Made by a program: the position numbers and the translations under genes. Shown in pieces: positions 56,792 to 64,000 of a stretch of DNA of 64,000 nt (its first letter is position 1; each line of letters starts with the position of its first letter). The notes beneath the pieces are model-generated. The model was not told the origin of the DNA. It searched no databases and worked only from the letters and a program-made list of their open reading frames with translations. Source of the DNA: Lojkania enalia (Eukaryota > Ascomycota > Dothideomycetes > Pleosporales); NCBI GenBank assembly GCA_010094045.1, contig ML986594.1, positions 381,228 through 445,227 on the forward strand, in the 5' to 3' direction.

Positions 56792-59742
56792 AGTTAACAA
56801 TTGTCGGATAAGTTCAAGTCGTAGAGTATGAGCAACTGTAGTATTTGCGGTCGTTGCTATTGCTATAGCTTTCGGCCGTGACGAGCTTCGAGGGCAGGGC
56901 GGAAATTTCCAGGGCTGAAGTCGGAGAAAAGGTTTCGCCGAAATCCAGGCCATCGTCCTCTTGTATAGTCCAGTCTAACGGGCCAAAACTACAACACTCA
57001 TCAAGCAACTGCTTACGGAAGAATAATCATGAATATTAATTCTTTAAACTTCGTAAGCATTCATTCTCTTGATATGTTCTCTCAAGCCTTCCTTGGTTTT
57101 CCTATTCATTTAGTACTAAGTACAATTCACATGCCCTCCAACTACATTACTCACGAGTCCTTCTACAGTTTTATCACAAATACTCTCAGTTATCTCTGTG
57201 GCATGCTTAGGTTGGTCCAGGAATAGAGCTGATCTACCTATTCAATTTTATGAACCTGATCGACACCACATAGTGAAAATGATACTGCTCAGCTGCCTTA
57301 TACAATAGCCAAGTTCCGAACCGATTGCCATTGTACCAATGATACTGGATATTCCAACCAAAAACGCTATGATCCTGGCCGTAAGATGATTTCGCCTCTA
57401 AAATCTGGGGTCCCTGTTCTAAATTTTTTGTAGCTTTGGCGTCAGTTCTCACATTACAAGCTTATTAGTCAGCAGGAGGGGCCATCTAGAAGAATGGCCA
57501 GTAATTTGAACAGCTGGAGCCCAGGACGGGGACTCACGTAGATTTGGTTAGTAGCAGGGCGATTATTTCGCTAGGGGTCTTCAGGGCAGAGTCCGCAGGG
57601 TGAATCAACCATGACATTGATTAGAAACACTAAGACTAGTACGTACTGAAAATGGCAAAATCAAAGGCTTGGAATTGACTCTGGATTTGCTAGCCGAGCT
57701 GTTTTTAATGTTTGAGCTTTGAAGGTGCTAGAGAGGTTGGAAAGCTCTTCTCGGCTATCAGAGGATCGACGACGTCAAGAGTATGGATGGCTCATGCGGC
57801 ACGCGTGACATCAGAGAGAGCACGAGACAAGAATTTTTGTTGGACGATCCCTAACTAGTGAAGAGTTGGGCATCAGTGGGACGCAGCGTGCTAGGTATGC
57901 CGGTAGCCATATCAGTAACGTGGGGTCCTACACCTTAGCACTGCGTGGAGGACGGAGTCACCAGCACCAATATCAGACATTGAGTTCTGCCATTGTCAGA
58001 AGATATGACGAGACAGCGAAGATATCAACAGAAGTCTACGAACGATGTTGAAGCAGCAATCACCGGTCACGTGCGTTGTGCCCAAATGTCTAAAATGCCT
58101 TTCGGCCGACGACGACGACAAACAGGTGATTAGTATCGCTATTGGATTCCGCATTTGAGATAGTGGGGTGTCGCACTAGCTGAGGCTGCCCAGTCTGGTT
58201 CATTTTATTTATTTAAATTAACCACCCTGCTCTGCAATCTATCCTTTCCGCTCCACAATCGACTACGTCCACTTCGCGCGACAGACCTTTTCTCAGCGTT
58301 GCCAAAAGCCGCCTGTACGAGGTGCTAATTCTGCCGTACGGTGTCTCCGAATAGAATCTCCTCTTTAGTCAATTGCCAACTGTCCTCAATGCGTCTCGAA
58401 GAGTCGAAATGTAACCATCTTCAATAGTAGATTAATTTTTTTTTCTAGCCAATGCGTTTATTTCATCTTCTTATATCCTTCTTCTTTCATCATCGTCCGT
58501 TGGGTTTGCGAAACGCCCTAAAATTAGATCATCTCCTTGCATCCAGGTCGTCGTTTGGCTCAAACATCTTGTTTACCATGCTGACCCCAGAAAGCAATAT
58601 ATACCAACGTCGGTCCCCTCGCTAGGTGGCACGGATTCGGCTTTTAGCGCTGAAAATAACACAACTTAGATATGAAGATCATATCAACGCCAAGCTTACG
58701 ACTGATAGATGCTTGTCGACATAGATGAGTCGATGGCCAATCCATTCGCCAGGCCACTATCTATCCCGTCGGCGGATCAATATGGAGATCAAGCTTCTCC
58801 CACGTTTGCAGTCTCTACACATCGAGCGGCATGTCTCCTTTTGCTAGGACAACCCAGGCCGCCAGTCTAGGCCTTCCTAGCACCTTACCGTGGAGCATAC
58901 CGCCAGAAAACGGAACGCTCGGTTCAGATGTCCTGGGAATCGTGAATGGGGCGCCCGCAACGGCGCCGCATGTGCCGCTTGTGCCGTATCTGCCACTTCT
59001 TTCATCGTGCATCATGCGCAATCCCTTGGGACGATCATTTCAAGAGTTCCCTCCCTGTCCTGCCTCACAACTCCATCCTCGATATCGCTTGGCGACGCAG
59101 TGATAAGATTTTCAACGGTCTAAAAGAAGAGTCTAGGCCGACCAAACACTTAAGTCCTAGAACAGTATGACCGGGGAAGCCGTTGATCCCCCAGCTTCTG
59201 TACGGCTTCTATGCACTATGCCAACGGCCAGCATACTTCCCCAGCCTGGGCATTTTCACCGGACAAGGGCCCAGCCGCCAAATCGACGACCTATCTGCGT
59301 CTGACCTTGAAATCTCTGTATGGTGATGATAATGCTCTGGATTAGGCTGCGCTGCTCGGCACTCCGCTTGTCACCCCACTAATTCCTTTCACATCATGGT
59401 ACCCGACATCCCTAGCGATCATTGCAGAGTGGAGTTGCAAACTGAAGGCGCTATGACGGAAGCTGTGGCATGCTTTATCCAAATTGGCTATACGATAGCA
59501 TGGGTACCTCACCACTACGAACCCACCACGGCCCACCAACGCATATCACCGTGCGACCTGCATTGCGCAGGTTCTCTATTATTTTGGTAAGCGGTGGCAA
59601 CCGTGGCACTTTAGAGCTGAACACTATATGAAGAGACCATGCCCTAGGCGATCCAGCACTTCCTTGATCTTGTCGTTAGTCCTTACTGAACCACATAAAA
59701 CGTACCCACTCCCTATTAGCTTTGATTGAGAGAATAGCCACT
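56792..59742. other. Gene-poor region upstream of the peptide precursor
   Basis: Nearly 3 kb between smf1 and the repeat peptide gene. Apart from the tentative small gene at 57234-57617, the frames here have no recognisable motifs. I looked for a UstYa-type (DUF3328, HxxHC) modifying enzyme, a peptidase or a transporter next to the peptide gene and saw none. The last few hundred bases contain the peptide gene promoter. Confidence 0.45.
57234..57617 (-). CDS. Tentative small two-exon gene, 97 aa, unknown
   Basis: Exons 57617-57538 and 57447-57234 can be joined in frame across a 90-nt intron with a GTGAGT donor, a CTGACTAAT branch-like element and a GAG-type (TGTGAG) acceptor. The product starts MSWLIHPADSALKTPSEIIA and ends HFHYVVSIRFIKLNR. 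The second exon is aromatic-rich (WNIQYHWYNGNRFGTWLLY). I know no such family and there is no signal peptide. The open frame could be chance. Confidence 0.28.
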
Positions 59743-60578
59743 ATGCATATGAAGCTTACGGTTCTTGCCGCGGGTGCTCTGCTCGCCGAGGTCCACAGCC
59801 TCCCGATTGTACGCACTGTCCAACCTCTATGTCGACCTCAAATTTTCTAAAGCTTTATGCTCACACAATATGTTAGGGCCAATCCTTCAGTGTCGGCACC
59901 GACCCCTCAAACACCATTGGCCTTGCTCCTCCATCTACGGAGATCACTTGGGGAAAACGTGACGCCAAAACCCCACCCAATATCATTCAGCTAGGCAAAC
60001 CCACCACCACTGTAACTTGGGGCAAGCGTGTCGCAGACCCAGAGAATCCCCCAGATGTCATTGATCTGACACCCCCATCGACCGAGGTCACATGGGGAAA
60101 GCGAGACGGCAAGAACCCCCCAGATACCATCGATATCACTCCTCCCGACTCAGAAATCATCTGGGGAAAACGCGGCCAGACCCCACCCAACACCATTCAG
60201 CTCGGCAAACCAAGCTCCACCATCACTTGGGGAAAACGCGACTTTGAGACAAACCCAGATGATGTTCAACTCGGGCCTCCATCAACAGAGGTAACCTGGG
60301 GCAAGCGTGACAACCCGCCAGACGACATCCAGATCACACCTCCGTCCACCGTTATCACTTGGGGCAAGCGCGAGGCCGATGCTGAGGCCCAGGACGACAC
60401 CATCCAGATTGGCGAGCCCGGTAGTGATGTGACCTGGGGAAAACGCGACCAGTACCCGCCCAACACCATCCAGCTCGGCAAGCCAAGCAGCACCATCACC
60501 TGGGGAAAGCGTGATCAGCCCAAGGACAAGATTGAGCTTGGGAAGCCCAGCTCGACGATTACATGGGGCAAGCAGTAA
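59743..60578 (+). CDS. Secreted Kex2-processed repeat peptide precursor (KEP), ten WGKR/WGKQ repeats, 255 aa
   Basis: Two exons: 59743-59808 encodes only the signal peptide (MHMKLTVLAAGALLAEVHS plus LPI), and 59877-60578 encodes everything else. The phase-0 intron is 68 nt. Exon 2 is ten tandem units of 21-28 residues beginning at 59877, 59961, 60030, 60105, 60174, 60240, 60309, 60372, 60447 and 60513. Nine end WGKR, the last WGKQ-stop. Units fall into a GKP type (PPNTIQLGKPSSTITWGKR) and a TPP type (NPPDVIDLTPPSTEVTWGKR). Lys-Arg is a Kex2 site, so passage through the Golgi should release about ten peptides ending in TWG after trimming. Unit 8 starts EADAEA, like Ste13 dipeptidase spacers. 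There is no cysteine, and exon 2 has no Met. Function is unknown: hormone-like, antimicrobial, surface or RiPP precursor are all possible. Confidence 0.93.
59877..60575 (+). repeat. Ten coding tandem repeats of 63-84 bp
   Basis: Each unit ends with a TGGGG(A/C)AA(A/G)-type block encoding W-G-K. Units differ at many synonymous sites (aaa/aag, cgt/cgc/cga) while the Trp-Gly-Lys ending is invariant, which argues for selection on the peptide and not for a recent DNA duplication. Type order is TPP, GKP, TPP, TPP, GKP, intermediate (LGPP), TPP, divergent (IGEP), GKP, GKP. Confidence 0.92.
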
Positions 60579-61214
60579 TTGGTTCATGAGTTTTGCTGTC
60601 TGTCATTTCCTACCCCAGTATCTGATATCATCATGGGATTGACTATATTGATTTTCTTCATTAGTCCGAAAGAGCAAAAGGGTGTTTCAAGAGTTGCTTG
60701 TTCTCATTTGTTTCAATTTTCTATGACGTCTGCCGAGGTAGAGACACTTTGTGGAGGACTGTAGTCTTTTCGTATTTGTCGATCAGTGCAGATATCCCCT
60801 ATCGTGTGTATAATTTATAGTCTGTGGATTCGTTTCACCGTAAAATCATCGTTGCGTGAAATTGTACCGCAGAAGTACGCTTTGCCTGGCCAGATGCGAT
60901 TTCGCTTCTGCGATCCTGGAGATTCGAGCTAAAACGGCATCATATTGCCTTGGGATATTCACCGCCAGGATTTGAAGACGCCATTATATAGCCATGCAGT
61001 CCCTACGTATACTACCCAAGAGTTAGATTTTGGCTTCTTCCGAGACCTTGCCAACATAGGAATGCTAGTGTCCGTTCCCCGGTGAATCCACAATCGCGCA
61101 GACGCCTGTTGCATATGCAAGTAACGTTCGGTTGCTATCTTCAGAAAACTGGGGATTCCTGCAATTCGGAATTGCCGTCCGCACAGACGTGGCCTAAATT
61201 TCGGCACACCTTGT
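60579..61214. other. 3' flank of the peptide gene and of the CXXC gene
   Basis: Convergent spacer. A minus-strand frame of 106 residues (60959-61279) overlaps the last CXXC exon in another frame and has no motif, so it is not called. Confidence 0.5.
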
Positions 61215-61904
61215 CTAGGCCCGTCGGACCTCCCATTTGATATTCGTGATGCTAACTTCTTCCCCAGCCTTCTCATCATAGTCGAACCATTCGCTTTCTG
61301 TGAGATCGATGCCCGAGAACTTGGTGTTCGACTCAGAACCTGTGGCTAGCCATTCTCCCTGGACGTTCCGTTAGCCCTAACCAAATTGTCCTTGTGAAGT
61401 AGGAAACACACCTCGGCTTTAAATTCCGTAAATTCCAGACCACGACAGTCGAGCTCCAGTATATTCTTCGTCTTTGGAGGATCGCATTGCTGGTATGAAG
61501 CCGGCGCTGCTTTAATGCTTGTTGAATGCTCCCTCTAAGGCTACAAGTCAGCTATTGCCGTGAGGATGCGGATAGGAGTGATTTGACCTTACAGTTCTTG
61601 CATCTCCAGACAAAGTTAGCGTCGCCTCTGCTACCGCTCATTTCATGGGTCTCCTACTCTATGTCAAAACTGTCGGGGCCGAGGCTCGAGAACTGCATAC
61701 AAAGCGGCTTAGGCTGACAAAGTTGGGATGTGTTTCGCGGCAAGATGTACATTGAACTCTGAAAGTGTAGTAGAAAGGGGATTCGGCGGTGTCGTTCGGG
61801 CGGAGGTCTGTCACGCTGGCGTGGGATTTTAGTAATGCTCCAACGGCTCCAAAGAAAATATAGACATACCCATTTAGTTCAGCAGTTAGAGCGAGTGCAA
61901 GCAT
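61215..61904 (-). CDS. CXXC zinc-binding protein, UPF0587/CZIB (DUF866) family, 160 aa
   Basis: Small zinc protein of unknown molecular role, human relative CZIB/C1orf123. Five exons: 61904-61870, 61815-61701, 61653-61588, 61534-61412 and 61358-61215. Joined motifs are MLALALTAELNGVTDLRPND, FYYTFRVQCTSCRETHPNFV, GSRGDANFVWRCKNCKREHS, LELDCRGLEFTEFKAEGEW and FSGIDLTESEWFDYDEKAGE, ending IKWEVRRA. The two CXXC pairs (CTSC and CKNC) should bind one zinc ion. Each intron junction restores the family sequence. Total length matches the usual ~160 residues. It is divergent from the gene at 62238, with 333 bp between the ATGs. Confidence 0.92.
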
Positions 61905-62237
61905 ATTAAGACTGGACAGAACTTTGCGAGTCGTGAATCAAGTGAAAGCAGAGAAAGGTAGTGGGTGTATAGATGAGGGGCGCCATTATTCCCCCCTCGG
62001 CGCAGTTGGCGCGCTTCTTACTAAGCGAGCTTTCTCAAATATTGGACCACGAGCTCAAGACATGGATTGCGACCTCTCAAGGATTCTTTCCAACACTTTC
62101 CCGGTTCTCGCATTGATATACAGGATAATTGCCTGCACCATACTCAATTTATGCCCCTCTCCCTCCCACAAACTGTCCCTTACTTCACCCGCGATTCTCC
62201 GCACTCCTAGTCCAGCGGACAGCATGATAAGGTAACG

Positions 62238-64000
62238 ATGCTTACACTTTGGTCCCGGGCAGCTCGGAACCCGGGCACCTGCAGATGCTTGTCATGTATC
62301 TCCAATTCCTCGGCCATCTACAGGCAACGTCGGACCATTCTCTTCCAAGGATCGTGGGCCTTCGGGACTCTGACATCGACCTTCGTCTATACAGTTATAT
62401 TTGCAGCCGGAATTGCTATGGACGGATCCGCGAAGATCAAAAGAAATGAACAATGGCGTGCGGCACTTTCCTTGTTACAGAAGAAGATAGAATTGCCAAT
62501 TGAATCGGAAGCTAGGCAACCAAACGGCCCGAAGGATGCAATCAAAGAGCATGTACTCGCTGAAGACGAAAGCCATGTCTTCGGAACGAGATATATTCCC
62601 CTTGAAGAAGTGTGGCCTGAGGGTATCAAGTGGGAGTTTCTCCATCGGACAATTGGAATGGATATTGTGGATAATACTGTACGCGAAACAGGATATGATA
62701 ACGCGGACTTTGATAGCATCGGCGAGGGCTTAGAAGAATTGTTAGCCCATGACTCGAGACTCCCTGGTAGGCAAACTTTGGAGTGGCCCGTCAACACAGG
62801 CTGGAATTTGGTCCGCGAAAATCTGTATCCGCAGTCATTATGGTCTACAGACCACGCACGTGCTAAGGCTTTAAGAAGACGCCACACATGGAAAAAGCTG
62901 GCTTCTCAGGAGCTCGGTATAGGAATGCTTATACACGACTTGTTGAGCCTTGCTGATTTTGCTCGGCTTCCGGAAAAGTCCTGGAACGAACTATCAAAGC
63001 CTATCCTAAAGATCGTCAGATTGGGCCCCAACGCTATACAGGCTTTACGAGAGGAAATCAAGAATGATTTACGGAGGATAAGAGAGCTTCCAATAGATCT
63101 ACCGATTGAGGTAATCACGGAGGCAAAACGCTACGCGTCGTCTTATAAGACGATGTTACCTTCATATCATCAGGATGATGATGGAGAGTTTTACCTGACG
63201 ACTGAGCAGATGAATGCCGCCATTGGAAGACTTCTCTTCGAGAAAAAGATCCCTCGCGAGCACTCAAATTCAGCAATACTGATTGCCAAAGTATGCCACA
63301 ACCTCCTTGTGTCCTCCGCTGGCCCCGATGTCCAGACTTTCAATATGCTAATCTCTGGATTTAAACGGCTAAACTATGACGATATGGTTGATAAGGTCAT
63401 AGTCGCATTTTATGTATGCCATATCCGTCCAAATGAGATAACATGTGCTGCCATTCTAGACCATTTCATCAGGCAAAACAAGTCCAAAAATTTCAGCCAC
63501 TTTGTTGCTAAAATGAGAGGAGCCGGCCAAGGATTGATGCTTGCAAACCCTCTTTGGCCTACGGGAGCAGATAAAGAACGTCGCCTTGAACGGGTCAGCG
63601 ACTACAAAATTGTCCAAGCTATCTACCCGAGCCCCATTGTATTCAACACACTCATGCTTGGCGCTCTTAAGTTTGCCGGCTTCGAGCGTGCGCTGGATAT
63701 ATATTACGAGATGAAAGAGGATGGGTGGGGGCTGGATGTGCTAGGACTTGTTGATTTCCTTGCTGACTGCGTCCACCGAGCTGATTGGAATGGAGGATTA
63801 TACATATGGGAAGAAATTAACACCATTAAAGCTAGGGCCAAGAGAAATCATTTGGCGAGAGCGTATGCCACTATGCTCAGTCTCTGCGCAGTTACACAAA
63901 ATACCCCTGCGTTCAATCATATCTTAATAGAAGTCGTCGACCGCAAGGTTGATGGCAGAGAGATTCTTAATTCTGCTATGAGGATGACTCAAAGAGCTCA
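62238..64000 (+). CDS. Partial gene: PPR-like, probably mitochondrial protein (at least 587 aa)
   Basis: The open frame starts at 62238 (MLTLWSRAARNPGTCRCLSC) and runs uninterrupted past the window end. The N-terminus is basic, lacks acidic residues and has CRCLSC, followed by a hydrophobic segment near residues 41-61 (AFGTLTSTFVYTVIFAAGIA). This fits import into mitochondria with a possible inner-membrane anchor. Downstream helical hairpins such as VQTFNMLISGFKRLNYDDMV, VIVAFYVCHIRPNEITCAAI and ALKFAGFERALDIYYEMKED resemble degenerate pentatricopeptide units. PPR proteins bind organellar RNA. That role is inferred from weak motifs and no precise orthologue is claimed. Confidence 0.8.
   Translation, partial: MLTLWSRAARNPGTCRCLSCISNSSAIYRQRRTILFQGSWAFGTLTSTFVYTVIFAAGIAMDGSAKIKRNEQWRAALSLLQKKIELPIESEARQPNGPKDAIKEHVLAEDESHVFGTRYIPLEEVWPEGIKWEFLHRTIGMDIVDNTVRETGYDNADFDSIGEGLEELLAHDSRLPGRQTLEWPVNTGWNLVRENLYPQSLWSTDHARAKALRRRHTWKKLASQELGIGMLIHDLLSLADFARLPEKSWNELSKPILKIVRLGPNAIQALREEIKNDLRRIRELPIDLPIEVITEAKRYASSYKTMLPSYHQDDDGEFYLTTEQMNAAIGRLLFEKKIPREHSNSAILIAKVCHNLLVSSAGPDVQTFNMLISGFKRLNYDDMVDKVIVAFYVCHIRPNEITCAAILDHFIRQNKSKNFSHFVAKMRGAGQGLMLANPLWPTGADKERRLERVSDYKIVQAIYPSPIVFNTLMLGALKFAGFERALDIYYEMKEDGWGLDVLGLVDFLADCVHRADWNGGLYIWEEINTIKARAKRNHLARAYATMLSLCAVTQNTPAFNHILIEVVDRKVDGREILNSAMRMTQRA

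Noticed and set aside
59743..60578. Peptide precursor as an alpha-factor-type mating pheromone
   Set aside because: The units lack the short W-C...C type core seen in related filamentous ascomycetes, and the ten copies are too varied. Not excluded, but not supported.
59743..60578. Peptide precursor as a dikaritin (ustiloxin-like) gene cluster
   Set aside because: No UstYa/DUF3328 gene nearby and no Tyr-led core after the KR sites.
59987..60587. Minus-strand open frames opposite the repeat peptide
   Set aside because: They are antisense shadows of the WGKR repeats; the repeats make the reverse strand open too.

Overview
The window is nuclear DNA from a filamentous ascomycete (Pezizomycotina). 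The evidence is many short GT-AG introns of about 45-70 nt, ATP-citrate lyase split into two divergently transcribed subunit genes, a Fot1/Pot2-type pogo transposon and typical fungal housekeeping genes. The protein style suggests Leotiomycetes, but that is an impression and was not tested.

Layout. 1-3075: no confident gene, then the GC-rich 5' region of a kinesin. 3076-8479: a large kinesin-4-like motor. 9296-11110: an apparently intact DDE transposon with inverted repeats and a TA target duplication. 12263-14107: a secreted, membrane-anchored histidine-acid-phosphatase-like protein whose catalytic histidine is replaced. 15615-21086: ATP-citrate lyase subunits acl1 (-) and acl2 (+) sharing a 1.3 kb promoter region; together they make cytosolic acetyl-CoA. 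22.2-32.7 kb: an eroded carbohydrate island with a decayed GH105 hydrolase, a decayed sugar/monocarboxylate-type MFS transporter, an intact GH2 beta-mannosidase and a decayed GT90 (CAP10) glycosyltransferase. 33.6-50.2 kb: dense housekeeping genes: DNA ligase I, Cid2/Mix23, ribosomal protein uL1, CNOT9/Caf40, a KIN1/PAR-1 kinase, a GPATCH1-like G-patch protein and a GNAT acetyltransferase. 50.2-62.2 kb: the RNA polymerase II import factor Rtp1, the spliceosomal SmF protein, a long gene-poor stretch, a Kex2-processed repeat peptide precursor, and a CXXC zinc-binding protein (UPF0587/CZIB). 62238-end: a partial gene for a probably mitochondrial helical-repeat (PPR-like) protein that runs out of the window.

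The most interesting item is the secreted precursor at 59743-60578. It has a signal peptide on its own exon, a phase-0 intron, and then one exon encoding ten tandem peptides. Nine end in WGKR and the last in WGKQ-stop. The peptides fall into two alternating sequence types, and no known tailoring enzyme lies beside the gene. Exon 2 contains no methionine, so simple ATG-initiated ORF searches miss it. Other points worth a second look are the dead-looking phosphatase, the two in-frame starts and the ACGCG cluster of DNA ligase I, and in-frame stops of C-to-T type in the GT90 relic.

All exon boundaries were read by eye from GT/AG signals and family conservation; none has transcript support here.
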